Assembly: GCA_944392265.1 (NCBI GenBank)
Contig: CALXWC010000008.1
Span: forward strand, 1 to 61,912
DNA length: 61,912 bases
Source: an uncultured Alphaproteobacteria bacterium
Lineage (GTDB): Bacteria; Pseudomonadota; Alphaproteobacteria; RF32; CAG-239
Reading direction: 5' to 3'
In this document: piece by piece, positions 45,659-55,069 of the stretch
Layout of the letters: every line of letters begins with the position of its first letter
Numbering within the stretch: position 1 is the stretch's first letter
Notes under the pieces: generated by a model
What the model saw: the letters and a program-made list of their open reading frames with translations, nothing else
Told to the model about the DNA's origin: nothing
Databases searched by the model: none
Position numbers and translations under genes: made by a program

Positions 45659-47287
45659 ATGAGTATAAATCAAAATAGTTCAACCGTTGTGCATTTTATT
45701 GCAGACGGTGTGGTAAAGGAATTTAATTTTCCTTTCCGAATATTTGCCAAAGAAGACATAGACGTTTATGTCAATGAGGTTTTAATCAACCAAGGTTATG
45801 ATGTTGAAACAGAAGATGAAGTCGGAGGCAAGGTCATATTCACCCAAGCACCGAGCTTAGATTCTAAAATCACCATTATCAGAAATCTGGAAATTAAAAG
45901 AACATCAGATTTCCAAGAGGGAGGTGCATTTAGAGCCAAGGTTATCAATCATGAGTTAGATTATCAGGTTGCCTCAATACAACAACTTGATGAGAAAATA
46001 GAAAGAGCAATGATATATCCTCCATATGGTCAAGAAAAACCAAACTTAGTTTTGCCGTTACCATCATCAGGCAAAGCACTAGTCTGGAATCAAGAAGCCA
46101 ATGGTCTTGAAAATTCAACAATAAATATAAATGATACTATAAGCATAATAGAAGATTATGCAAATCAGGCAAAAGAAAGTGCCACCGAAGCTAAAAATCA
46201 AAAAAACAAAAGTGAAGATTTTGCAAATCAAGCACAAGAAACAGCGAAAGAACTAAATATATTTTCAACAGAAAGTATAGAAAATATAAACCGGAAACTT
46301 GAAGAAGCAATATCTCAAGCCAATAGAGCTGCGGAAGAAGCAAATAAAGCTTCTCAATATGCGGAAAGTGCATCTTTCGGTAATATTGGAGATATCAAAT
46401 ATACCTCAAGAACAGATGTCCCCAATGGCGGAGCTTGGTGTGACGGTGCTGAATATACAAAAGAGGCTTTTCCAGATATATATCAAATGTTGGTTGATGG
46501 AAAATTGCAAAGCACAAGTGTAACCGATTTTAATAGCAAAGTAAGTGCAAGCGGCTCTTGCGGTTTCTTTGGGCTAGATATATCAAGCGAGCGTTTCAAA
46601 GTTCCGTTGTTAAAAGATGTTTACATAAAGGCAGGACAAACATTAGTAGCTTTTGGCGAAGAAAGTTTGCCAAATATTACAGGTAAGTTTAATGGTGGTT
46701 TAGCTACTTATACTCCTTCAGGTGCTTTTGTAAAAGATGGAACATGGGGGGATAGGTTTGGTTCTTATGATAGTAATGCATGTAACGTATTTGATTTCAA
46801 GGCCTCTCGTAGTTCATCAACATATAAAGATGGGGCAAAAGTAAATCCTGACCACGTTATATATCGTGCTTATGTCGTTCTTTATTCAAGTGTGACAGAA
46901 GCAAGTGAAGCTCAAGCTCAAGAATTTACGACGGCTTTAGGCAGTAAAGCTAATGTTGATTTGAGTAATGTGACAAACAATATTGATTATGTTGTTGAGC
47001 AAGGTACAAGCGGAACAACATGGTATAGAAAATATAAAAGTGGTTGGCTTGAGCAAGGAGGAAACCAACCAGAAATCTCATCAGATAATAATTCCGTCAC
47101 ATTTATGAAACCTTTTGCAAATGAAGAATATTCTCTTGTGGCAATAGGAAAAAATATCGGTAAAGTTGGAAGCCAAGATGTGACAACAAGACAAATATTT
47201 TTACAAAGTACAACACGATTTAATTTGTATGAGCCAAATAACAGATACAAAGCATATAGTTGGTATGCTTGTGGACAAGGAGCATAA
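45659..47287 (+). CDS. Phage tail fibre protein, orphan
   Basis: 542 aa. The first 150 residues match the T7-like tail-fibre N-terminal domain (VHFIADGVVKEFNFPFRIF then VDVYVNEVLI-like and IIRNLEIKRTSDFQEGGAF). A coiled-coil at about 160-240 is followed by a phage-tail-collar-like receptor region (about 245-400) and a C-terminal domain. GGAGAAAA precedes the ATG. No other structural phage gene lies nearby except the following DUF4376 gene. Confidence 0.8.
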   Translation: MSINQNSSTVVHFIADGVVKEFNFPFRIFAKEDIDVYVNEVLINQGYDVETEDEVGGKVIFTQAPSLDSKITIIRNLEIKRTSDFQEGGAFRAKVINHELDYQVASIQQLDEKIERAMIYPPYGQEKPNLVLPLPSSGKALVWNQEANGLENSTININDTISIIEDYANQAKESATEAKNQKNKSEDFANQAQETAKELNIFSTESIENINRKLEEAISQANRAAEEANKASQYAESASFGNIGDIKYTSRTDVPNGGAWCDGAEYTKEAFPDIYQMLVDGKLQSTSVTDFNSKVSASGSCGFFGLDISSERFKVPLLKDVYIKAGQTLVAFGEESLPNITGKFNGGLATYTPSGAFVKDGTWGDRFGSYDSNACNVFDFKASRSSSTYKDGAKVNPDHVIYRAYVVLYSSVTEASEAQAQEFTTALGSKANVDLSNVTNNIDYVVEQGTSGTTWYRKYKSGWLEQGGNQPEISSDNNSVTFMKPFANEEYSLVAIGKNIGKVGSQDVTTRQIFLQSTTRFNLYEPNNRYKAYSWYACGQGA

Positions 47288-47291
47288 AGCA

Positions 47292-47774
47292 ATGCAGATA
47301 AACGATATTTTTAATTTAGATAAATATGATGAAGCTTATGAATTTGTAAGCAAAAACATTGGCACAACGATTGAAGATTTAGGTGACAGACAATACAAAA
47401 TTGTGGAATTACCCAAACCAAGCCTAGATGAATTGAAGCTTGCAAAACGAGCTGAAATAAACGCCGCTCGTGACGCAGCAGAACAAGGAGGATTTGAATA
47501 TATGGGAAAAGTGTTTGATTCAGATCCAATATCTTGTCAACGTATTTCATGTGCGGCACAAGCAATGCAAATGAGCACCATGACCGAAGAAACACCAATA
47601 ATAGTATGGACATGTCAGGACAATACGACCATAGAGTTAAATGCAACAGAGCTTATGGGGTTGGTGGTTGCTTTGGCTGAGTGGTCTAATGCGTGTCATG
47701 AGAAAGCAACAGGGTTAAAGGTAAAAATACAAGAGGCGCAAACATCAGATGAACTTGACAAGATAAAATGGTAA
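47292..47774 (+). CDS. DUF4376 phage-associated protein
   Basis: 160 aa from the ATG at 47292, with AAGGAG at 47277-47282; an earlier in-frame ATG at 47229 overlaps the tail-fibre gene. The C-terminal DUF4376 domain is clear (LAKRAEINAARDAAEQGGFE, SDPISCQRISC and LMGLVVALAEWSNACH). Such proteins sit after tail fibres in many phages and may help fibre assembly; that role is an inference. Confidence 0.78.
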   Translation: MQINDIFNLDKYDEAYEFVSKNIGTTIEDLGDRQYKIVELPKPSLDELKLAKRAEINAARDAAEQGGFEYMGKVFDSDPISCQRISCAAQAMQMSTMTEETPIIVWTCQDNTTIELNATELMGLVVALAEWSNACHEKATGLKVKIQEAQTSDELDKIKW

Positions 47775-47876
47775 TTTTTTTTACTGTTGAATATTAGGTT
47801 GTAATGTTTGACTAAGAATTTTTAACATATTACTAATGAATTATTGTGTTTTATCAAGCAAAGAAAGATTTTTAAT

Positions 47877-49340
47877 ATGAAGACATTATATAAAAAGAGC
47901 TTTGGCATATTTTTGTTAATGCATTTTATTGTATGGACATTAGTTCCTTTTTTAAGAAAGAGTATGCCTCTTGATACGGTGGAAGCAATCATTTGGGGCA
48001 GATATTGCGATTGGGGAACTAATAAGCATCCCTCACTTTCAGGTTTTCCTGCAGATTGGTTTTATAATCTGTTTGGAAATTATGGTCCATATATTCTTAA
48101 TCAAGTTTTGGTTTTAATTGGTTTTATTTATATATACAAACTTGCCAAATGTTTCTTGAATGAGAACAAAGCCGTTATGGCGGTTATGTTGCTTGAAGGT
48201 GTTATCTATTATGGTTTCAGTGCTCAAGAATATAATGTCAATGTTGTTTCTTTGGCTTTATGGCCTCTAACCGCATATTATTTCTATATTGCGCTGGAAA
48301 GTAATAAATTAAGCGCCTGGGTTTTAACAGGTTTATTTGCCGGATTAAATATCTTTAACAAATATGTTGGCGGCATAGAGTTAATCTGTATGGCTTTATA
48401 TTTATTTTTAACTCCAAGCGGTAGAGCCCAATTTAAAAAAGTTGGTCCTTATATCACATTTTTAATCTTTTTAGGTGTTGTTGCACCGCATATATGGTGG
48501 CTCTATGAGCATGATTTTTATTCTTTTGAATATTTGATGGGAAGGGCAGACAACGGAGCCGCATCATTAGGCGCAAAAATTTGGGCACATATTTTTTATC
48601 CGATAAAATTTTTAGGCTCTCAAATTTTATTTTCGTTAATGACATTAATTTTATTCGCTTTGGCCTATAAAAAAGCTGAAAAGGAAGAAAATTATTTAAC
48701 CTTGGATAAAAAGCAATTTTTATTCTATATGGGAATAATGCCTATATTGTTGTTTGCTTCTGTGGCCCTAATTTCCGGAAGCAAGTTAAAGAGTATGTGG
48801 GGCTTTCCGACTATGTATATGTTAGGCATAGTTCTGTTCAGTTATTATCCGTTTAAGCTAAGCGATTCTCTTTTCAAAAAGATGAGAAAATCTGTTTACT
48901 TGGTAATGGGCTTGTTTGCCGTTGCCGCAACTTCGGTGATTTTATTCAACAAGAGCGAAAAAATTAACTTCCCGTATGAAAAATTTGCAGAAGATATGAC
49001 CTATGCATGGTCATTGCATACCAAAGCGCCTTTAGAATATGCCGGAGGAGAGATTTGGTATATTGCCAATTTATCTATATATGCGCCGTCTCATCCCAAA
49101 CCGATTGCTGGAATGAAACCAGAGCATAATCCATGGTTTGATGCCAATGATATAATGCAGAAAGGTGCGCTGGTTGTTTTTCCTGACAAAAATTCATATA
49201 TGCAGGTAAAAGAAAAATATAAAAATATGAGTGAACCAAGTGAATATAAGCTTGAATTTAAAAACCGAATTGGTAAGCTAAAAAGCAAAGTAATATATTA
49301 TGGGTTCTTAAAGCCCCAAGTTGAGGTGAAAGATGAATAA
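47877..49340 (+). CDS. ArnT/FlmK-like glycosyltransferase (GT39)
   Basis: 487 aa from the ATG at 47877; ten or so hydrophobic segments. The N-terminal loop has the ArnT-type acidic and basic residues (LDTVEAIIWG, then WGTNKHPSLSGFPADWF), which bind the lipid-linked sugar donor. ArnT-like enzymes transfer a sugar from undecaprenyl phosphate to lipid A on the periplasmic side. It overlaps the GT2 gene by 8 bases. Confidence 0.85.
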   Translation: MKTLYKKSFGIFLLMHFIVWTLVPFLRKSMPLDTVEAIIWGRYCDWGTNKHPSLSGFPADWFYNLFGNYGPYILNQVLVLIGFIYIYKLAKCFLNENKAVMAVMLLEGVIYYGFSAQEYNVNVVSLALWPLTAYYFYIALESNKLSAWVLTGLFAGLNIFNKYVGGIELICMALYLFLTPSGRAQFKKVGPYITFLIFLGVVAPHIWWLYEHDFYSFEYLMGRADNGAASLGAKIWAHIFYPIKFLGSQILFSLMTLILFALAYKKAEKEENYLTLDKKQFLFYMGIMPILLFASVALISGSKLKSMWGFPTMYMLGIVLFSYYPFKLSDSLFKKMRKSVYLVMGLFAVAATSVILFNKSEKINFPYEKFAEDMTYAWSLHTKAPLEYAGGEIWYIANLSIYAPSHPKPIAGMKPEHNPWFDANDIMQKGALVVFPDKNSYMQVKEKYKNMSEPSEYKLEFKNRIGKLKSKVIYYGFLKPQVEVKDE

Positions 49341-50316
49341 AAAATCTGTAAGCATTGTTGTTTCAGCGTATAATGAAGAAGGCAATGTTGAGGCTTTATA
49401 TAAAGAAGTCAAAAAAGTCTTAAAAAATGTTGATATAAAAGATGTTGAGCTTATTTATGTTGATGACGGCAGCTCAGATGACACGCACAAAAAGTGCCAA
49501 GCTTTGCAAAAGAAAGATAAAATGGTCAAAATCGTTCATTTGAAGCGCAATTTTGGCCATGAGATTGCTATGACAGCCGGAATGGATTATGCTAAAGGTG
49601 ATGCCGTAATCTTTATGGATGCAGATTTGCAACATCCGCCTGTTTATATTAAAGAGATGATAGAAGCATGGCAGGAAGGATATGATATTGTCTTAACCAA
49701 GCGCGTTGATAATGTGGCAACTTCCGCATTTTATAAATTTTGTGCAAAAAGTTTTTATAAAATCCTTAATTTGTTGTCAGATACCAAAATTCCGGAAAAA
49801 ACACCGGATTTTCGCTTGATTGATAGAAAATACATAGACTTTTTGAAGAACTTTAATGAGCAAGACAGATTATTCAGAGGTTTATTGAGCTGGATAATGC
49901 CTAATGATAAAGTTAAAGTCATTGATTTTGTTGCCCCGCAAAGATTAAGCGGAGAGTCAAAATACAATTTCCGCAAGAGTTTACAGTTAGCAATTAACTC
50001 AATAATTCAATTTTCTGTCAAACCGCTCAGATTTTCCACATATTTAGGCGTGTTAACCGCATTTTTGTCTGGTTTGTTAGGTTTGTGGGTTATCGGAGAA
50101 CACTTTATTTTGCACAAACCAACCCCAGGTTATGCAACCATTATGGTAACCATGATTTTCTTAGGTGCCGTTCAGTTAATTGTTTTGGGCATTATCGGAG
50201 AATACATCGGTAAAATCCATATGGAGGTAAAGAAACGTCCTTTGTATATGGCAGATTATGAAACCCAAGAAGAAGTCAAGAAAGTAATAAGAAATGGTGG
50301 AAAGAAAGATATTTAA
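49333..50316 (+). CDS. Polyprenyl-phosphate glycosyltransferase (GT2; ArnC/GtrB/FlmF2-like)
   Basis: 327 aa. GT-A domain with SIVVSAYNEEGNVEALY, DDGSSDDTH and MDADLQHPP, followed by two C-terminal membrane segments (about 235-300). Enzymes of this type move a sugar from a nucleotide donor to undecaprenyl phosphate on the cytoplasmic face. It overlaps both neighbours. Confidence 0.93.
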   Translation: MNKKSVSIVVSAYNEEGNVEALYKEVKKVLKNVDIKDVELIYVDDGSSDDTHKKCQALQKKDKMVKIVHLKRNFGHEIAMTAGMDYAKGDAVIFMDADLQHPPVYIKEMIEAWQEGYDIVLTKRVDNVATSAFYKFCAKSFYKILNLLSDTKIPEKTPDFRLIDRKYIDFLKNFNEQDRLFRGLLSWIMPNDKVKVIDFVAPQRLSGESKYNFRKSLQLAINSIIQFSVKPLRFSTYLGVLTAFLSGLLGLWVIGEHFILHKPTPGYATIMVTMIFLGAVQLIVLGIIGEYIGKIHMEVKKRPLYMADYETQEEVKKVIRNGGKKDI

Positions 50317-51121
50317 CGCAGATGATTTTGGTATGACTTTGGGTGTAAATCGCGCCATTGCAAAAGCATATCATGAAGGCATCTTAAACAGCACCAGCAT
50401 CATGATAAATTTGGATTGCGTTGATGATGCCTTAGAGTTAAAGAAAGACATGCCTGATTTAGACGTGGGCTTGCACTTGAACTTAACCAATCAATATGCT
50501 GTTTCTGTGCCGGAAAATATTCCGCTTTTGGTGGATGAAAAGGGCAAATTTAAGCATGGTTTTGTAAATTTGCTTTTATTATCTTTCTTGCATCCGAAAG
50601 AATTAGCGCGTCAAGTAGAGCTTGAAACCAGAGCTCAGCTTGATAAGGCGGTTAAGTTAGGCATAAAACTTTCACACATAGACAGTCACCGCCATATTCA
50701 CCATATTCCGCTGATATTCAAAGTTGTTAAAAAATTAGCCGAAGAATATAATATTCCAAGAGTAAGAGTGGTGAATGAAAATATTTTCAATACATTAAAA
50801 CATAATGATGACAAAAGTTACCTGCATGACGGCGGATTGATAAAATATTTTGTTTTACGCAGTTTGGCTTTTTGGAACAATTATCCGACAGATACATATT
50901 TTTATAGTATTTTATATACTTGCAAGTTATCAAAACAAAGATTTAAAAATTTAGAAATTCCCCAAAAATACAAAGCCGTAGAGGTCGGAATTCATCCGGC
51001 TATGCCTGAGATTGATAAAGAACATAGAGAATATGTTTTTGATGAAAATGTGCTTTCTCCGTGGAGAGAGGTTGAACTTGCAACATTGTTAGATAAAAAT
51101 ACGGCAAAAGAAATCAAATGA
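50294..51121 (+). CDS. YdjC/ChbG-family carbohydrate deacetylase (NaxD-like)
   Basis: 275 aa. Metal-site motifs NADDFGMTLGVN (Asp11), GLHLNLT (His61) and HIDSHRHIHH (127-136) are all present. The family deacetylates N-acetylated sugars; NaxD of Francisella acts on undecaprenyl-linked GalNAc. Overlaps the GT2 gene by 23 bases and the GtrA gene by 4. Confidence 0.9.
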   Translation: MVERKIFNADDFGMTLGVNRAIAKAYHEGILNSTSIMINLDCVDDALELKKDMPDLDVGLHLNLTNQYAVSVPENIPLLVDEKGKFKHGFVNLLLLSFLHPKELARQVELETRAQLDKAVKLGIKLSHIDSHRHIHHIPLIFKVVKKLAEEYNIPRVRVVNENIFNTLKHNDDKSYLHDGGLIKYFVLRSLAFWNNYPTDTYFYSILYTCKLSKQRFKNLEIPQKYKAVEVGIHPAMPEIDKEHREYVFDENVLSPWREVELATLLDKNTAKEIK

Positions 51122-51546
51122 TTGAATTATATAAAAAAATTGAAAAAATTTGGTTTAAGCTCAATCAAAAACTGCGCTTTTTGTTGGTGGGTGGTTTTAA
51201 TACGGTTTTTGCCTATGGCGTATTTGCCGCATTGTTTGAATTGGCAAAAATTCCATACAACCCAGCATTGATTTTGCAATATTTTATAACTGTTAATATT
51301 TCATTTATAACCATGCGTTATTATGTGTTTCAGAGCCACGGAAATATTAAGGCAGAATATGTGAAGGCTTGGACGGTTTATATCGGAATGTATTTTTTCA
51401 ATGCTTTTGCGCTTAATTTATTTGTCCGTGTCTTAGGCTTATATCCGTTAATCGGGCAGGCGGCATATTTGGTTATATCTACGATTTTGACTTATTTATT
51501 GCATAAATATTTTTCATTTCGAGAAAAAAATCAAAAGTCTGCTTGA
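51118..51546 (+). CDS. GtrA-like membrane protein (lipid-linked sugar flippase)
   Basis: 142 aa with four predicted membrane helices and the GtrA start KLRFLLVGGFNTVFAYGVFA-like pattern (about 19-38). GtrA proteins are thought to flip undecaprenyl-linked sugars across the inner membrane. Overlaps the deacetylase stop by 4 bases (ATGA) and closes the four-gene unit. Confidence 0.9.
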   Translation: MIELYKKIEKIWFKLNQKLRFLLVGGFNTVFAYGVFAALFELAKIPYNPALILQYFITVNISFITMRYYVFQSHGNIKAEYVKAWTVYIGMYFFNAFALNLFVRVLGLYPLIGQAAYLVISTILTYLLHKYFSFREKNQKSA

Positions 51547-51595
51547 ATTAAAAGAAAAAGCCCATACATAAATTGACATCAGAAAGGAGAAGAAA

Positions 51596-53485
51596 ATGAA
51601 AAAAATATTGTGTTTGTCTTTAATGTTGATGTCAAGTACGGCCATGGCTAGAGAAATTGCAAGCGGTGATAGTGCTTCCGATTTACAAGTAAGCAGTAAT
51701 GATCCTTTAATTGTTAGAGGATCAGTTACCAATACAACAGTTGGCTCTTATGGACAAATGACTGTAAGAGATGGTGGAACAGCAGATACAACAACGGTTG
51801 GTAGACGCGGTACTTTAACTGTTACCGGAGAAAATAGTAAAGCTACCAACACAATTCTTAACAGTTCTTCTCAATTAAACGTAACCAATAAAGGATGGGC
51901 AGATAAAGTGACGGTTAATACTTCTGCCAAAGTTTATGTTGATGATACGGGAAAAATTTCTGATGCCGTTATCAATGGCGGAAGCTTAGAAATTTTAACC
52001 GGCGGCACATCCGATAATGCCGTATTGAATGACGGATACATGTTTGTCGAAAATGGGGCAATTGTAAATAATCAAAAAGTAAACGGTGGTTTGTTTGATG
52101 TCTTTGACGGTGGAATAGTTAATGACTTGACTGTTAACGGTGGAGATACGGTTTTTGAAGGAGATGCCAATATCGGTGGCATTACAACCGTTAATCCGAA
52201 CGGAAATTTATATTTACACGGCAATACGGTGTTTAACGAGTTAGATTTAAATGGCGGCTCCATATATTCTGCTTATAACGGAAGTTTTAAGCAGATAGAT
52301 GTTGGTGAATTGCAAGGTGAGGGTGTCATTCATATGAATACAGATGTTTCAAAAGATGAGCATGATACTCTAAGAGTGCACAAGGGAACCGGAAAAATCG
52401 GTTTGGCCTTATCTGATTATAGTTCAGAACCGGTATTCAAAGAAGATATGGAGCTAATAGAGGGTATCCAAGGAGAAAATTTTTATTTGGTAGGAGGAGC
52501 CGCAGATGTCGGCGCATTCCGCTATGATTTACAACAACAAGGAAATGATTGGTATTTGGTTAAAACATTGCAATTGAGCGATACGGCAGTTTTGGCAAAA
52601 AATACATATGCGGCCATCCATTCCGTGATGTATGCTCATTTGCAAAATTTGAATAATAGATTAGGCGAAATCCATACCAATAAAAACGGAGGCTTCTGGA
52701 TAAGAGGCATGCATAGACAGCTTGACTTAGATTTTGATGATGCCACTCAGTCTGATGTAGAAGTTAATGGGGTGCAGTTTGGTTATGACTATGCGTTGCC
52801 GCAAAATATCTTTAATCGTTGGTTGGTCGGTGTTCACGGAGGCTATTCTGATACCTCGCAAGACTTTGACAGAAGCGGAAACGGAAATGCCGATACTTAT
52901 AGTTTTGGTGCATATACAACCATGATAGCAGAGAATGGTCTTTATGCTGACATTGCAGCCACATATTACCAGCATAAACAAAAACTTAAAAGTTATCTGC
53001 CTCACGGAGCGCAAGTGGATAGTGATTATGATGTTGATGGTTATAGCTTGTCATTAGAAGGCGGAAAGCGTTTTGACTTAGCTAATGGATATTATTTAGA
53101 ACCGCAAGCTCAAGTAAGTTATATAGATTTTGATAATATAAAATACAGAACTTCATATAATACATTAATTGAAGCGGTAAATGAAGGAACATGGTTAGCC
53201 AGAGCCGGTTTGATTATGGGAAAAAGACTGGAAAATAAATATAATATGCCGTTAGATGTTTTTGTGCGCACAGATTTTTATTCTGAAGTTGATAACGGTC
53301 ATAAGGTTACTGTTGCCGGCTATGATATTGAAGAAGATCGCTCAGAAAACTTTGTCCGCTTAGGAGCCGGTATGAACTTGAATACCAATCAAGGACAAGA
53401 AGTTTATTTAGGCGTAGGTACAATTTTGGGCGGAAAAGTTAAAATGCCGATAGATTTAAGCTTAAACGCTCGTTGGGAATTTTAA
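51596..53485 (+). CDS. Autotransporter (type Va) with short passenger
   Basis: 629 aa. A signal peptide (MKKILCLSLMLMSSTAMA) is followed by a repeat-rich beta-helical passenger (to about 340, with many NGG/DGG turns) and a C-terminal autotransporter barrel (about 355-629, FWIRGMHRQLDLDFDD) ending WEF. The final Phe is the BAM recognition residue. AAAGGAG sets the start. The passenger resembles AIDA-type adhesins but lacks a recognisable enzyme domain. Confidence 0.92.
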   Translation: MKKILCLSLMLMSSTAMAREIASGDSASDLQVSSNDPLIVRGSVTNTTVGSYGQMTVRDGGTADTTTVGRRGTLTVTGENSKATNTILNSSSQLNVTNKGWADKVTVNTSAKVYVDDTGKISDAVINGGSLEILTGGTSDNAVLNDGYMFVENGAIVNNQKVNGGLFDVFDGGIVNDLTVNGGDTVFEGDANIGGITTVNPNGNLYLHGNTVFNELDLNGGSIYSAYNGSFKQIDVGELQGEGVIHMNTDVSKDEHDTLRVHKGTGKIGLALSDYSSEPVFKEDMELIEGIQGENFYLVGGAADVGAFRYDLQQQGNDWYLVKTLQLSDTAVLAKNTYAAIHSVMYAHLQNLNNRLGEIHTNKNGGFWIRGMHRQLDLDFDDATQSDVEVNGVQFGYDYALPQNIFNRWLVGVHGGYSDTSQDFDRSGNGNADTYSFGAYTTMIAENGLYADIAATYYQHKQKLKSYLPHGAQVDSDYDVDGYSLSLEGGKRFDLANGYYLEPQAQVSYIDFDNIKYRTSYNTLIEAVNEGTWLARAGLIMGKRLENKYNMPLDVFVRTDFYSEVDNGHKVTVAGYDIEEDRSENFVRLGAGMNLNTNQGQEVYLGVGTILGGKVKMPIDLSLNARWEF

Positions 53486-53503
53486 GAGGATAATAAAAGC
53501 AAT

Positions 53504-54088
53504 ATGATGGATAGTATATATTTAATAATTTCGTTTATCTTAGCCATTTTGGCGATTTTAATAGAGTTATATGTAATTTACAGCATATTGCTTTCTCGTT
53601 TTTGCAAATATCCGCCCGCATTTCCCACATTCGGAACTTTAAGAAAAAAGACCTTGGCTGAAGCAGAAAAGATTCTATCTCAAAGCTCAAAAAACTTAAA
53701 GGTTGTGGATTTAGGCTGTGGGGCAGGCGGTTTGTTATTGCCTTTGGCAAAAAAATATCCTAATCATCAGTTTGTTGGATATGATTGGGATTGGTTTATG
53801 GTAAAATGGGCAGGTTTCAGAGGCAGAAAGCTTAAAAACTTAAAAATCATCAAGCAAGATATTTCAACGGTAGATGTAAAAGAGTTTGATTTGTTATTTT
53901 CTTTTCTTGATACAAAAGCTTTAGAGATTGTGCATGAAAGAATATATAAAGAAATATCCCCAAGTGCTATATTAATTTCTCCGGTATTTGCTTTACCAAA
54001 AACTCAAGCAATAAAAGAGATAGAGGCCCAAAGCTATGGCTTGCCGTTAAAAATATATGTTTATTCCAAATCTCGTAATAATTTGTAA
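53504..54088 (+). CDS. Membrane-anchored class I SAM methyltransferase
   Basis: 194 aa. One hydrophobic helix at about 5-30, then a Rossmann fold with SAM motif VVDLGCGAGGLLLPLAK. The acceptor is unknown; no acceptor-type signature is visible. It lies between the autotransporter and lpxA, with an AGAGGA site. Confidence 0.82.
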   Translation: MMDSIYLIISFILAILAILIELYVIYSILLSRFCKYPPAFPTFGTLRKKTLAEAEKILSQSSKNLKVVDLGCGAGGLLLPLAKKYPNHQFVGYDWDWFMVKWAGFRGRKLKNLKIIKQDISTVDVKEFDLLFSFLDTKALEIVHERIYKEISPSAILISPVFALPKTQAIKEIEAQSYGLPLKIYVYSKSRNNL

Positions 54089-54169
54089 GCTTTTTTGTGT
54101 TTACATTGAAATATAAAAACATTATTTTAATTTCAAATATTAACAAATAACATAAAAAAGGATAATCAA

Positions 54170-54967
54170 ATGACAAATATTCACCCAACAGCCGTTATTG
54201 AAGAAGGCGCACAAATTGCAGCAAGTGCAAAAATCGGTCCAATGTGCTGGATTAGTTCCCGTGCCAAAATTGGCGAAAATGTTCAATTGTTAGGCCGCGT
54301 TAGCGTATTGGGAGACACCACAATCGGAGAGGGCACAATTGTTTTCCCCGGAGCTGTTTTGGGTGCGGGACCTCAAGACCACGGTAACGAATTCAAACAA
54401 GAAGCTAAATTGATTATCGGTAAACGTAATATCATCAGAGAGAATGTAACCATGCATGCCGGTACACCAAAAGAACACTTTACCACAACGGTTGGTGATG
54501 ATTGTATGTTTATGGTAAACTCTCACGTTGCTCACGACTGTGTTATCGGAAATGGTGTGATTATGACCAACAATGCGGTTATTGGCGGTCATGTTCGCTT
54601 AGGCGATGGCGCTATTTTGGGTGGTAACTGTGCCGTTCACCAATTCTGCCGTATTGGTAAAAAGGCCATGATTGGTGGTTTAACAGGTATTGACAGAGAT
54701 GTTATCCCATATGCCATCGTTAACGGAGCTTTGGGAAAATTAAGAGGTTTGAATGTTGTTGGCTTGAAGAGAAGTGGTTATGATGAACACACAATTAAAG
54801 CCGCAACCAGAGCCTTTATGTTTATTTTCAAAGGTAAAGAAGGTGTATTTAAAGAAAGACTTGAACTTGCCAGAGAAAAATTCAAAGACAATGAAATGGT
54901 TATGGAACAAATCAAATTCATTGATGAAGGCTTAAACGGTCGCCGTAAAGTAATGATGGCAGACTAA
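54170..54967 (+). CDS. lpxA: UDP-N-acetylglucosamine acyltransferase LpxA
   Basis: 265 aa, left-handed beta-helix with hexapeptide repeats. Catalytic His lies in NSHVAHDCVIGN and the C-terminal region reads GLNVVGLKRSGYDEHTI. First step of lipid A synthesis. lpxD and fabZ, which often precede it, are not here; a methyltransferase is instead. Confidence 0.97.
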   Translation: MTNIHPTAVIEEGAQIAASAKIGPMCWISSRAKIGENVQLLGRVSVLGDTTIGEGTIVFPGAVLGAGPQDHGNEFKQEAKLIIGKRNIIRENVTMHAGTPKEHFTTTVGDDCMFMVNSHVAHDCVIGNGVIMTNNAVIGGHVRLGDGAILGGNCAVHQFCRIGKKAMIGGLTGIDRDVIPYAIVNGALGKLRGLNVVGLKRSGYDEHTIKAATRAFMFIFKGKEGVFKERLELAREKFKDNEMVMEQIKFIDEGLNGRRKVMMAD

Positions 54968-54989
54968 GGGTTTTGTGTATATAAAAGAT

Positions 54990-55025
54990 AACCGGCGAAG
55001 AAAAAAATATGTTCTTTTGCCGGTT
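54990..55025 (+). other. Hairpin between lpxA and lpxI
   Basis: AACCGGC (54990-54996) and GCCGGTT (55019-55025) with G-U-rich inner pairs. The following sequence is only weakly T-rich, so it may attenuate rather than terminate. Confidence 0.4.
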
Positions 55026-55069
55026 GTCTTGATTTTAGAGAAAGCTGTTTTTTTAAGGTATTTTTTAAG

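Noticed and set aside
45350..51600. Duplicated tRNA end (attR) for a prophage
   Set aside because: I looked for a second copy of the tRNA 3' half downstream to about 51600 and found none by eye.
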